A stretch of 42,154 nucleotides of DNA from Suilimivivens sp964402925 (GTDB lineage Bacteria > Bacillota > Clostridia > Lachnospirales > Lachnospiraceae): contig CAYOED010000025.1 of NCBI GenBank assembly GCA_964402925.1, forward strand, positions 1-42,154, given 5' to 3'. A program made the position numbers and the translations under genes. The notes beneath the pieces are model-generated. The model was not told the DNA's origin and did no database searches. It saw only the letters and a list, made by a program, of their open reading frames with translations. How positions within the stretch are numbered: the first letter of the stretch is position 1; the number at the start of each line of letters is the position of its first letter. Positions 14,968-24,050 of the stretch are shown here, piece by piece.

Positions 14968-16077
14968 TTACTGTAATAGCTGAAGCACCTGTGCGGGTCT
15001 TTCATTCGCCTGTGCCAGCATGGAAGTACTAGCCTGTGTCAATACCTGTACGGTTGTATATTCTGTCATTTCCTCTGCCATATCCACGTCCATGATGCGG
15101 GAATATGCTGATGTCATACTTTCATTGGATATATCCAAACTGCTGATGGTATGCTCCAGACGGTTCTGGTATGCTCCAAGACCGCTGCGCACAGATGAAA
15201 TATATTTTATCGCATCTTCCATTCTGCCAAGTGCATCTTCCGCTCCTTCGGGAGTTGAAAGATCAATAGAAGAAATCCCAATGTTCTCCAAGTTTACTCT
15301 TGGAATCCTGATGCCCAGCTGCTGCCCTTGATTGGCACCAATCTGCATATCCATAGCGCCGAAGCCCACTAAATCTAAAGCTGCATCTATCTGTGATGCA
15401 CCTGTTCCGTCATCCTCAATATGAAGTTTTAATTCAAAATCCTGGCTGCCGGTGATAGTCACCATATTTCCATCAATCTGGCTGACTCTGGCATCCGCAG
15501 GGAAATTAGGACCTCCGCTAAAACCACCCACTTCATCTATGGTGCCGTCTGCTTTAAAAGTAACGCCAGTCAATGACACATTATACAATCCGGTTTTTAT
15601 GGCATCACTATAATATGTTACCTTCACATTTTCCTTATCTGTATAACCTTTAAGATCAAAGGAACCATCTAACAGCTTCTGACTGTTAAATTCTGTCTCA
15701 GAGGAGATTCTGGTAATCTCTTCTTTTAATTGCTGTACTTCTTGATTAATCAGTTTTCTGTCATCATCCGTCAAAATTCCATTATTAGATTTTACTGAAA
15801 GCTCATTAATTCTCTGAAGCATATCATGGATTTCTGATAAACTGCCATCGGCAATTTCAATAATGGAAACACCGTCTGAGGCATTTTGTGTAGCCTGGCT
15901 AATTCCTTTAATCTGGGCATTCATACGTTTTGCCATGGCAAGACCTGATGGATTATCTTTTGCATTTACGATCTTAAGACCGGAAGATAATCTTCCCAGC
16001 GATTGCTGCAGCCTGTTATCATTTCTGTTTAGTTCGTTTGTGGCAATAGCTGCCGATGCATTATAACTGATTCTCAT
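14968..16077 (-). CDS. hag: Flagellin
   Basis: 369-residue flagellin. The conserved N-terminal D0/D1 helices (NRNDNRLQQSLGRLSSGLKI, then NPSGLAMAKRM and QNASDGVSIIEIADGSL) and C-terminal helices (LGAYQNRLEHTISSLDISNE to QASTSMLAQANERPAQVLQLL) are intact. A short variable domain (about 135-260) lies between. Such ends also form TLR5-binding regions in other flagellins. The ATG overlaps the upstream DUF6240-like gene by 17 nt and has AAGGAA before it. Flagellins often use sigma-D; no promoter was found directly upstream, so it may depend on the upstream gene's promoter. Confidence 0.95.
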   Translation of the reverse strand: MRISYNASAAIATNELNRNDNRLQQSLGRLSSGLKIVNAKDNPSGLAMAKRMNAQIKGISQATQNASDGVSIIEIADGSLSEIHDMLQRINELSVKSNNGILTDDDRKLINQEVQQLKEEITRISSETEFNSQKLLDGSFDLKGYTDKENVKVTYYSDAIKTGLYNVSLTGVTFKADGTIDEVGGFSGGPNFPADARVSQIDGNMVTITGSQDFELKLHIEDDGTGASQIDAALDLVGFGAMDMQIGANQGQQLGIRIPRVNLENIGISSIDLSTPEGAEDALGRMEDAIKYISSVRSGLGAYQNRLEHTISSLDISNESMTSAYSRIMDVDMAEEMTEYTTVQVLTQASTSMLAQANERPAQVLQLLQ

Positions 16078-19000
16078 AACCTATATTTCCTTTCTTCATT
16101 CCTGTTTCCTGTACATATCCAATAAATGCTTTCGCTGTCCGATAAAGCATTTGTGAATCCTCACCTGACTGCCGGTTCTCAGATTCTTTTAAAGAGAAAT
16201 CTACCATATCCAGGTTTTCTCCAACGGCAAAATAAATTTCTCCTGCGGGAATCTTCTCTTCCTTCAGCTTCTCTTCCAAAAGAGTTTTATTTTCATCCAG
16301 AAGTTTACATCCATCCTTAGAACCGCAGATACAGAATCCCGAAATCCCCTGCTTTGTCATCTTAAATTCCGCGGCAGTCTTACCAACGACTTCAGACTCA
16401 AAGGTTATTGCAACCTTACTTTCCTTAGAACCATTATGGATAATTTTCAAATTGATGGAAGTAAGCACTCCTCCTACATCCGCCGGTATCTCATAATTTT
16501 CTTCTTTTGCCATGTTACCCATGAAGGAAATCTGTTTGTAAAGAACGCTCATGGCTCTCACATCCAGCGCGGCATAAGAATCTGAAAAAGCCATATCTTT
16601 CATCACTCCATGGATTTTTTGCAAAAACCCTTCATACGCCTTTTGTGCCTCTTCTTGTCCTTGGAGGTTTTCTATGATGTCCTCTCCGGCTTCCTCTAAA
16701 ACGGCTTCGTCTTCATCCTGACCTTTAAGTCTGTCAAATTCCTGCCAGATATCCTTTGGATTCTTAAGGAGCGCTCCTGCCGCCATAAGGTGATCAGCTG
16801 TAACCGGCTGATTGTAATCACTTAGATGTTTTAAAACCGCATCCTCAGATTTCATCGCCGCACGTATCTGCTCATACATCATACGGTCAAATTCGTTGCC
16901 TGCGCTCTCACTTCCTGCATCCTCAAGAAATTCTGCAAGCTCCTGCTCAGCGGGCAGTACGCCTGCCTGAAATCCTTTTGCAATCTGATCAGTAATACTT
17001 TCTGTTCCGGCATCTCGGGCGCTTACTCCGCCAAATTTATCATCCACCGTATAATCCATCCGGCCGCGCCTGCTGCTTCGCAGTGCACCGAGCAGATTTC
17101 CCAAAGTAAATTCACCGCCCCTCTGCCAGAGCGCTCCTACCGCCGCGTCATCTGCCTTTTCTATCTGATGGACTAATCTGTAAATACCGATATAAGCGCT
17201 TCTCTCTTCCTCGGTTATGCCCTTCTGATTTTCCAATTTATAGAGGAACCGGCTGTAAGATTCCATCTCATCCGCCGTATCCGTCTGCCCATTGAAATAA
17301 TCCTTAAGTTCATCCAGAGACATAGTAAGAGGATTGACCCCTTCTCTGATCATATTTAAGACCCGTCCCGGTTTCATTTCTTTTATTACGCTGCCAAGCA
17401 AATCATCTTTATCTCTAATCTCTGCGATATTTTCTTCCGTGATTTCCAGACTGTTATAGCCAAGAATACGGACAGCCCTCCTGTTTGCATCTGAAAGTTC
17501 CAAATCCATATCTTTCAGAATGTCATCCACATTTCTGAATGCCTTATGTATGGAATCTCCCATATCCCTTCTAGGCGCCGTCATCAGTGTTTCATATGTC
17601 TGCCCCGCCTTTTCATAGTCAAGTCGGCGACTATTTCCATAGGCATATATTGCCCGCAAATCATCTGACGCCGAAACATCTGCAAGAATCGCTGCCGGAG
17701 AAGCACTGATGCCCTGTAAAGTCTTAAGCGTTTCCTGATATAGAGATGTTTTTTCTTCCGCTTCGGAAGCGTCCACCTGTCCGGTCAATGCTTTTGCAAA
17801 ACTGCTTTCTGCCTCTTTCAGTTTTGTGATGAGTTCTTCCAGCGGAGCTGTTTCTATTTGATATCCGCTTCGCAAAAGCCGTATATTGGCTTCTATCGTC
17901 ATGGACAATCTGACTTCTTCAAGAAGCCTGCGTCCCCGTATATTTTCCGTGAGATCTTTAGTCTCTAAAGCTCTTCCGTTCCTGCCTGATATTTCATCCT
18001 GCACAGCAAGCAGATTCTTCAATGTCAGCGGCAGATCCCTTGCAAGAATGATATCGGCTGCCTGCCCATCAATGGAGGTTGTTCTCTCCATAAGATCCAC
18101 GGACTTCTCCGCAAAAGTTTCTTCTTTTCTTAAATCCGCCTTTGCCGGCGCTGTTCCGTCGGCAATCGCACAGGCTGCTGCTGCCATGAAATCTTCATAG
18201 GTTACGGGGAACTGCTGTTTCCTTATATCACAAAGCAGGGAAAAAGTTTCTGTATTTAACGGAATCCCTTTTTCCACCAGCCATCTGGCGTTTTGGAGAT
18301 TTTCATCCTCCACTGCATAGCCGGCTTCCTCAATCACTTTTTCTATTTGAGGGCGAAGCTGTTCAAAATCGACTTCCTCAGGCTTTTTGGCATAATAACC
18401 TGCAACCCCTCCTGCGGCATAATAACCTCGACCCTGACGATCTGCACCTCCATGCGCCGAATACCTTGCTGTATACAGATTTTCAGGTGTAGGCGCCAAG
18501 TCATTTTCAACCATATATTTTACACTGCCGTCAGAAGGTGTATCTGCCTCTGTCAGCATATTCCATGCCTCGGTAACAGCAGCAATATTTTCTTCTGTCA
18601 AAGGAATATCCCGCTTGGCAAATTGCTTTTTTAGCTCCTCCGCAAAGGCTTTGCTTCCCGTAATATCCTGAACCACATCATCGCTGACGGTATCCGTATA
18701 TCCGGTAATCTGTGCTCCGCCTTTCAGAAGCGCCGTTTTGATATGATCTACAATCGTCACGACGGTTTCAATATCTGTGCTTCCGGGATGAAAACCTTCC
18801 TTCTGAAGTTTCGCAAAATCTTCGTCTGACATAGTATTAGACATTACTGCCATATAATTACGCTGGGCGGTGATGTCCTGCTGCCCTGCTTCCAACATGA
18901 TCTCTTCTGCGGTCCGTCCATGACCTGCGTAAGCGCTGTTATCCATAACTGTGCCAGAAATGTCTAATGTAAACCCGCCTGATTCAACCTTCTCCGTCTC

Positions 19001-19090
19001 CTGCCGGGTACGATATGAAGTTGTTCTGCTGCCTGCATTTGTATGTACCTGGGCAGTTTTCGTTTCTGCCCCTTCAAGTAAAATATTCAT
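16061..19090 (-). CDS. DUF6240-like large protein, co-directional with flagellin
   Basis: 1009-residue protein with no signal peptide or membrane helix that I can see, so probably cytosolic or exported by the flagellar route. A short pattern, hP-hT-xx-[ND/ED]-hh, recurs at least eight times: IPLTEENI (162-169), LAPTPENL (198-205), IPLNTETF, FPVTYEDF, LPLTLKNL, LEITEENI, NPLTMSLD and QPVTADHL. The last ~100 residues have alternating strands (SINLKIIHNGSKESKVAITF) that could resemble a FliK C-terminal domain. The ATG at 19090 follows GAGGA; a longer frame upstream is not used. It resembles DUF6240 proteins of Clostridia by recall. Overlaps flagellin by 17 nt. Confidence 0.7.
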   Translation of the reverse strand: MNILLEGAETKTAQVHTNAGSRTTSYRTRQETEKVESGGFTLDISGTVMDNSAYAGHGRTAEEIMLEAGQQDITAQRNYMAVMSNTMSDEDFAKLQKEGFHPGSTDIETVVTIVDHIKTALLKGGAQITGYTDTVSDDVVQDITGSKAFAEELKKQFAKRDIPLTEENIAAVTEAWNMLTEADTPSDGSVKYMVENDLAPTPENLYTARYSAHGGADRQGRGYYAAGGVAGYYAKKPEEVDFEQLRPQIEKVIEEAGYAVEDENLQNARWLVEKGIPLNTETFSLLCDIRKQQFPVTYEDFMAAAACAIADGTAPAKADLRKEETFAEKSVDLMERTTSIDGQAADIILARDLPLTLKNLLAVQDEISGRNGRALETKDLTENIRGRRLLEEVRLSMTIEANIRLLRSGYQIETAPLEELITKLKEAESSFAKALTGQVDASEAEEKTSLYQETLKTLQGISASPAAILADVSASDDLRAIYAYGNSRRLDYEKAGQTYETLMTAPRRDMGDSIHKAFRNVDDILKDMDLELSDANRRAVRILGYNSLEITEENIAEIRDKDDLLGSVIKEMKPGRVLNMIREGVNPLTMSLDELKDYFNGQTDTADEMESYSRFLYKLENQKGITEEERSAYIGIYRLVHQIEKADDAAVGALWQRGGEFTLGNLLGALRSSRRGRMDYTVDDKFGGVSARDAGTESITDQIAKGFQAGVLPAEQELAEFLEDAGSESAGNEFDRMMYEQIRAAMKSEDAVLKHLSDYNQPVTADHLMAAGALLKNPKDIWQEFDRLKGQDEDEAVLEEAGEDIIENLQGQEEAQKAYEGFLQKIHGVMKDMAFSDSYAALDVRAMSVLYKQISFMGNMAKEENYEIPADVGGVLTSINLKIIHNGSKESKVAITFESEVVGKTAAEFKMTKQGISGFCICGSKDGCKLLDENKTLLEEKLKEEKIPAGEIYFAVGENLDMVDFSLKESENRQSGEDSQMLYRTAKAFIGYVQETGMKKGNIGYENQL
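16124..16152 (-). other. Hairpin inside the DUF6240-like 3' end, just before flagellin
   Basis: AAATGCTTT (16124-16132) and AAAGCATTT (16144-16152) form a perfect 9-bp inverted repeat with an 11-nt loop, 47 nt upstream of the flagellin ATG. No T-run follows, so it is not a classical terminator. It could stabilise or define the 5' end of a processed flagellin message. Confidence 0.35.
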
Positions 19091-19111
19091 ATAAATCCTC
19101 TCATATATTGC

Positions 19112-19143
19112 AGTCTTCTGCCTATAGGAATCTATAAAAAATT
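19112..19143. repeat. Inverted repeat ahead of the DUF6240-like gene
   Basis: A 10-bp perfect inverted repeat, CCTATAGGAA / TTCCTATAGG, separated by 12 nt of AT-rich sequence, lies about 25 nt upstream of the ATG and its RBS. Each arm itself contains the palindrome CCTATAGG. It could be an operator or a 5' UTR hairpin. Confidence 0.5.
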
Positions 19144-19159
19144 TCCTATAGGTTTCTAT

Positions 19160-19196
19160 ATACAAAAAGGGCAAATGCTTTACACATTCACCCTTT
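19160..19196 (-). terminator. Terminator after glgB
   Basis: A 12-bp stem (19166-19177 with 19185-19196, two wobble pairs) and 7-nt loop are followed on the minus strand by TTTTTG. It lies 34 bp after the glgB stop and should separate glgB from the flagellar genes. A sigma-D-like element overlaps its upstream edge. Confidence 0.7.
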
Positions 19197-19223
19197 ATTT
19201 CGGCATATACTTTCTTTTTCTTA
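19197..19223 (-). promoter_or_regulatory. Possible sigma-D (flagellar) promoter
   Basis: Minus strand TAAG, 15 nt, GCCGAAAT (19197-19204), compared with the sigma-28 consensus TAAA-N15-GCCGATAA (three of four and six of eight). Transcription would start inside the glgB terminator hairpin and so would remove half of its stem, allowing escape. Would serve the DUF6240-hag-fliS unit. Match is imperfect. Confidence 0.35.
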
Positions 19224-19230
19224 ATATCTT

Positions 19231-21150
19231 TTAAAAAACAAATATTGCAGCACAATAAGGAGGCAGGTCAAGTGTGATGCTGAAATCCTTATAGTCACAG
19301 TACTCTTTCACTGCTGTGACCTCCTTCGCAACCGGTGCGCCCATGCCGCCAAATCTTTCTTCCGTACTGGAAAGCAGTAACTTATATTTTCTCTTTAAAG
19401 GCACACCCAGCTTATAATCTTTCCACTCGATCGGTGTCATATTGATGATAAAGAGCAGATTATTCCTGCCTGTTGAACTCTTTCTGCAAAAGCTATACGT
19501 ACTTCTGTCTTTGTCGTCACAGTTGAGCCATTCAAATCCATCCCAACAATTATCAAACTGATACATGCAGGGGTATTTTCTGTAAATCTTAAGAAGCTCC
19601 TTCATATATTCGTGAAGTCCTTTATTTAAATCTTCACCCAGAAGATTCCAATCCAGCTCTCTTTCTTCGCTCCACTCTCTTTCCTGTCCGAAATCCTGTC
19701 CCATAAAAAGAAGCTTCTTGCCTGCATGACCAAACATATAGGTATAACCGCACCGCAGATTTGCGTACTTATCCACCTTATATCCTGGCATCTTATTAAT
19801 CATGGAGCACTTTAAATGAACCACCTCGTCATGAGAAAGAGGAAGAATATAATTTTCGCTGTCATTATATGACATTGCAAAAGTCAGCGCATAATGATTA
19901 TCTTTCCTAAAATAAGGATCCAGCTTCATGTACTCACAGAAATCATGCATCCAGCCCATATTCCATTTGAAAGAAAATCCCAGACCATCATCTTCAACTT
20001 TACCTGTAACTTTAGGCCATGCAGTAGATTCCTCCGCTATCGTTAAAAATCCGGGATAAGCGCCAAGTACCACAGAATTCATATGTTTAAAGAACTCAAT
20101 GGCTTCCAGATTCTTATTTCCTCCATATCTATTGGGTACCCACTGACCTTCGTTTTTGCCGTAATCCAAATACAGCATGGATGCCACTGCATCCACACGG
20201 ATGCCATCAATATGGTATTCCCTAATCCAGAACAGAACATTGGCTATCAGGAAATTCTTAACCTCTGTCTTGCCGTAATTGAATATTTTTGTTCCCCAGT
20301 CAGGGTGCTCTCCCTTTCGGGGATCGGGATCTTCAAAAATACATTGCCCGTCAAACCGTCCAAGTCCATGGGCATCTTTGGCAAAATGCGCCGGTACCCA
20401 GTCCAGAATAACGCCTATTTTATTTTTATGCAGCTTGTTCACAAGATACATAAAGTCTTCCGGATTGCCATACCGGGAAGTTGGAGCATAATAGCCTGTT
20501 ACCTGATATCCCCAGGAACCATCGAAAGGATATTCTGCAATACCCATAAGCTCAATATGGGTATAATTCATCTCCTTCAGATACTCTACGATTCTGTCTG
20601 CAAACTCACGGTAATTATAAAATCCTTGCGCGTCCGGTCTCGGATGGCGCATCCAGGAACCGATATGACACTCATAAATTGCCAGCGCTTCATGGTTATA
20701 ATCTTTCCCTTCACGCTCTTTCATCCAGACATCGTCCGTCCACTTGAATGCTGAGATATCTACTGTCCGGGAAGCTGTTCCCGGGCGAAGTTCCGCGCTA
20801 TTTGCAAAAGGATCTGATTTGTACAGCTTTTCACCATAAGGGGTAGTGATCAAAAATTTATACAATTCATTCACGCCGACTCCCGGAATGAAAGTCGCAT
20901 AAATTCCCCCCGGTCCTAACTTCGTCATAGGATTTGCTGTTTCGTTCCATCCATTAAAAGTGCCTATTACATGGACACTTGCCGCATTCGGCGCCCAGAC
21001 TCCAAAGAACATACCCTTCTGACCATCCTTGACTGACGGATGGGCACCCAGCTTCTTATAAATGTCATAGTGTGTTCCCTGCGCAAACAAATATTGGTCT
21101 GCCTCGGAAATAAAAACTTCCGTTTCTGCATTTTTCCCTGTTACTTCCAT
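19231..21150 (-). CDS. glgB: 1,4-alpha-glucan branching enzyme
   Basis: 639-residue glycogen branching enzyme (GH13), which introduces alpha-1,6 branches into glycogen in the cytosol. It has an N-terminal CBM48-like domain (KMFFGVWAPNAASVHVIGTF region), then the catalytic barrel with nucleophile Asp in DGIRVDAVASM, the acid Glu in AEESTAWP, the LPLSHDEVVH motif and a C-terminal beta domain. The ATG has GGGGG 9 nt upstream and lies 21 nt after the TPR gene. No other glycogen genes are in the window. The fit to the family is complete. Confidence 0.95.
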   Translation of the reverse strand: MEVTGKNAETEVFISEADQYLFAQGTHYDIYKKLGAHPSVKDGQKGMFFGVWAPNAASVHVIGTFNGWNETANPMTKLGPGGIYATFIPGVGVNELYKFLITTPYGEKLYKSDPFANSAELRPGTASRTVDISAFKWTDDVWMKEREGKDYNHEALAIYECHIGSWMRHPRPDAQGFYNYREFADRIVEYLKEMNYTHIELMGIAEYPFDGSWGYQVTGYYAPTSRYGNPEDFMYLVNKLHKNKIGVILDWVPAHFAKDAHGLGRFDGQCIFEDPDPRKGEHPDWGTKIFNYGKTEVKNFLIANVLFWIREYHIDGIRVDAVASMLYLDYGKNEGQWVPNRYGGNKNLEAIEFFKHMNSVVLGAYPGFLTIAEESTAWPKVTGKVEDDGLGFSFKWNMGWMHDFCEYMKLDPYFRKDNHYALTFAMSYNDSENYILPLSHDEVVHLKCSMINKMPGYKVDKYANLRCGYTYMFGHAGKKLLFMGQDFGQEREWSEERELDWNLLGEDLNKGLHEYMKELLKIYRKYPCMYQFDNCWDGFEWLNCDDKDRSTYSFCRKSSTGRNNLLFIINMTPIEWKDYKLGVPLKRKYKLLLSSTEERFGGMGAPVAKEVTAVKEYCDYKDFSITLDLPPYCAAIFVF

Positions 21151-21171
21151 AACTTAAAACCCCCAATAATT

Positions 21172-23967
21172 TTAATAATGCATAAAATCTTTTTCCCTCA
21201 GAACAATCATATCCTCTTCATCATAACGCTTTCCGAGCAAAACGTCGAAGAAATGCTTCGGCGTCTTCTTGTCTGCATAATAGATTGCTTCGTCTATCAA
21301 CTCTTCAATCTCTCCCAATGTTACCTCATGGTCGCTGGTCTGCATATCCGCAATTCTTGTATGTAATGCCAAGACACCCAGTTCGTCAATCGCATATTCC
21401 TGATCCAGCGCATACTTTTTGGCATACTTCACAAGTGTCTGATCATCCAGCGCTTCCAAATCTACTCTTAAATTGAACGCTCCTGTCAAGTCAGAATACT
21501 TCGTCAGAAAACCATTCATTCTTGATTTGGTATCTTCCATAAGAACAATCAGTCCTTTTTCTTCTTGATTAAGCTCCTTTAAAAGCTGCTCCACAGTCGC
21601 TTTTTTCATCCCGGCAGCACTTTCAACGATAAGTGCACCGTTTGACAGCTTTGACAAGGTTGACGCTACGTCTTTCTTATTCATTGTCACACCGGAAATT
21701 TTTGCCACTTTTCCGGAGAAATTGCTGTCTGAAAGCTGCACTTCCTTCACAAGCAGTTTAGCCAGCTCTATGGAACCTGTACCTTCCTCTCCGGTAATGA
21801 TGACATTTCCTGTGTAAGATGCCATGCTGATATTGTCAATTGCTTCCACAATCTGCCTTCTGGTGCGTTTGTGATGAATAAATGGGGCAAACTGTTCTTT
21901 TTCACTGCCCGACATTTCTCTGGCAGTATATTTACTTTCTCCTTCTTCCTCCTCCTTTGTTTTTTGTTCTCCGGGAAATTCATAAATAGCTGCTTTTCCC
22001 TTTTCAGAAGAGGCATCCTCTGCATCCGCAGCTTCTGCCTTCTTCGTTTTCTTTTCCTTCTCTAAAGCAGGCTGCTTCTTGCTTTTTTCTTCTACGGCTT
22101 CCAATTCCTCCGCCGATTCCTCTGAAGGCTCTTCCTGCAATGTCTCCTCTGGTTCCGCATCTTCCGGAATCTCTTCTTCCATTTCATTTATTTCTTCTAT
22201 TTCACTTGTTTCCTCTATCTCTTCTATTATTTCTTCTATTTCTTCCGGTTCTGCATCAGATATCTGCTCTATTTCTTCTTCCTTGTCTATATCAGCCACC
22301 TTAACTACCTTGGGGCGTTCCTGCGCTGCCCGCATTTTTTCTTCTTTGATGGCTGCCGTTACCATAGCCTTTTCCAGATTTTCTAAAAGACCTGATTTAG
22401 TGGATTCATCAAAATCAGCAAAAAGCGTATCTGTCTGCTGCTGAACACGCTTACGGATTTCCTCCATCCGTTTGCGTTCATTTTCCTGTTTCATTCTTTC
22501 CCACTCAGCCATAATATCTTCAATGCTCAGCTGACCGGTTATCTGTTTTTCTACCTTTTCCTGCTCTGGAACTACTAAGGAAATCTGACCATCGTATTCC
22601 TGGGTGAGCATATTATCATATCCCGAAGGCTTATGAAAGGTCCTGATCACTCCCGTATTGCTGATTGCCGGATTAGGACTGGCTGCAGGAGAAGATTTCC
22701 ATTCGTTCTCCTGTATATCGGCAACAGGTAATGTCGCCTGCATCTGAACCTGCTCATTCACAGGTGCAAATAATGTACCGGAACCGTTTTTCTGCGCCAG
22801 CTCAAAAACCACATCCTGAATATTTACCTCTTCTGTATTTCCAAAAAAGACTTCTTCAGAGCCTTCCTGTTCTGCACTCTGCATTTCAGGTGAAATTACA
22901 AGATCCGGATTTTTTCTGCTTGTAATCAAGTCTTCTTCCGCAATCATCTGCATCTCATCCGTATTCTTCGTTGATGGGACTTCCTGTTCTCTATTTTCAG
23001 AGTCTGACTGGCTATCCAATCCCATGACGGGTTCATACACCTTGGTTTTCAGAAGCTGGTTCGTCTCTTCCGCAGGCATCTCCTGAGTCTTATTTTGCTC
23101 CAGAAATTCCTTCATGCTCTCTGCAAGTTCTCGCTGCAGATTAATGGTATTATATTGACTTACATCAACGGTCTTTACTTGTATATCAAGTTCGTCCTTA
23201 TCAGGTTCCTTCTGCGGTATCTCCTGTGTATCATCTGTAAGGATATTTTCTTCCAGACTGAATTCATTATCCTCTTCCTCCTCTGTTGCCTCTCCTGCTT
23301 TTTCCTGTATTTCCTGCTGATCCACAACATAGTCAGGGGCAATGAAACCTCCTGTCTGTTTCATCTGATTATATTTAGACTGTTGTCCCTCATTAAGAGG
23401 CTCATGAAGCATCTTAAGCTCTAATGCCTTTAATACATACCTTCCCTCGCCAAACCAGAGAAACATTTCATCACATTCTTCAACGCACTTAGATGCAAGC
23501 CCGACTCTATGATAAAGATATGCCAATTCATAAGCCCACTTTTCACGATAGTCTCGTTTTTTAAGTTCCTCAAGTACCTCGATTCTCTCTTCCAGACTTA
23601 CTTCCTGTGCTTCATACAATTTATATTGTAAGATGTATCTTCCGCTGTCTTTAGGCGCCAGCTGTACGAATTCTTTATAATATTCCAGTGCCTGGACAAA
23701 TTCGCCCAATTTAAGCGACAACTCACATAAAGAGTAAACAATCAGACGACCCCCTGCATGCCGGTCATAGGCAAGCAGGAGAATGTCTCTGCTGTCTTCA
23801 TATCTCCTATTAATTTTATACAAATCACTGATGGTGCACAGCATCATCACGCTCTTTACTCTGCGCCAGTCAATGGTATCTGCTATTTTAACGGCTTCAT
23901 CATATTGCCCTTGTGAAATCAGAGACTTTATTTCATCTGCACGTACTTTGTATTCATATTTGTCCAA
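21172..23967 (-). CDS. TPR protein with a degenerate AAA-like C-terminal domain
   Basis: 931-residue cytosolic protein. The N-terminal ~190 residues form helical TPR-like repeats (GQYDEAVKIAD, LGEFVQALEYYKEF). A long, very acidic, low-complexity middle follows, with glutamate-rich runs around 560-640. The last ~250 residues resemble an AAA+ domain: IITGEEGTGSIELA (about 723-736) occupies the P-loop place but has Ser instead of Lys, and GALIVESA and LIVLMED look like Walker B and sensor strands. The TTG at 23967 has GAGGTGG 5 nt upstream and was chosen over an in-frame TTG ten codons earlier. Function unknown; perhaps a scaffold. Lies between rsmA and glgB. Confidence 0.65.
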   Translation of the reverse strand: MDKYEYKVRADEIKSLISQGQYDEAVKIADTIDWRRVKSVMMLCTISDLYKINRRYEDSRDILLLAYDRHAGGRLIVYSLCELSLKLGEFVQALEYYKEFVQLAPKDSGRYILQYKLYEAQEVSLEERIEVLEELKKRDYREKWAYELAYLYHRVGLASKCVEECDEMFLWFGEGRYVLKALELKMLHEPLNEGQQSKYNQMKQTGGFIAPDYVVDQQEIQEKAGEATEEEEDNEFSLEENILTDDTQEIPQKEPDKDELDIQVKTVDVSQYNTINLQRELAESMKEFLEQNKTQEMPAEETNQLLKTKVYEPVMGLDSQSDSENREQEVPSTKNTDEMQMIAEEDLITSRKNPDLVISPEMQSAEQEGSEEVFFGNTEEVNIQDVVFELAQKNGSGTLFAPVNEQVQMQATLPVADIQENEWKSSPAASPNPAISNTGVIRTFHKPSGYDNMLTQEYDGQISLVVPEQEKVEKQITGQLSIEDIMAEWERMKQENERKRMEEIRKRVQQQTDTLFADFDESTKSGLLENLEKAMVTAAIKEEKMRAAQERPKVVKVADIDKEEEIEQISDAEPEEIEEIIEEIEETSEIEEINEMEEEIPEDAEPEETLQEEPSEESAEELEAVEEKSKKQPALEKEKKTKKAEAADAEDASSEKGKAAIYEFPGEQKTKEEEEGESKYTAREMSGSEKEQFAPFIHHKRTRRQIVEAIDNISMASYTGNVIITGEEGTGSIELAKLLVKEVQLSDSNFSGKVAKISGVTMNKKDVASTLSKLSNGALIVESAAGMKKATVEQLLKELNQEEKGLIVLMEDTKSRMNGFLTKYSDLTGAFNLRVDLEALDDQTLVKYAKKYALDQEYAIDELGVLALHTRIADMQTSDHEVTLGEIEELIDEAIYYADKKTPKHFFDVLLGKRYDEEDMIVLREKDFMHY

Positions 23968-24050
23968 GGTAGCCACCTCATATATATTTTGCCGCAAGGC
24001 ATAATCATCCTATTTTTATTTTTTTAGTTTACCATATGCTCTTTTGTATG

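Noticed and set aside
20083..20754. Plus-strand frame of 223 codons inside glgB
   Set aside because: It is opposite the catalytic core of glgB, where selection on the real gene explains the open frame. No RBS was seen.
22150..22280. CRISPR-like short repeats
   Set aside because: The repeated TTCTTCTATTTC units code for glutamate-rich stretches in the TPR protein and have no spacer structure.
21768..22444. Serine- and glutamate-rich frames in the middle of the TPR protein
   Set aside because: These arise from the repetitive acidic coding sequence read in other frames or on the other strand.
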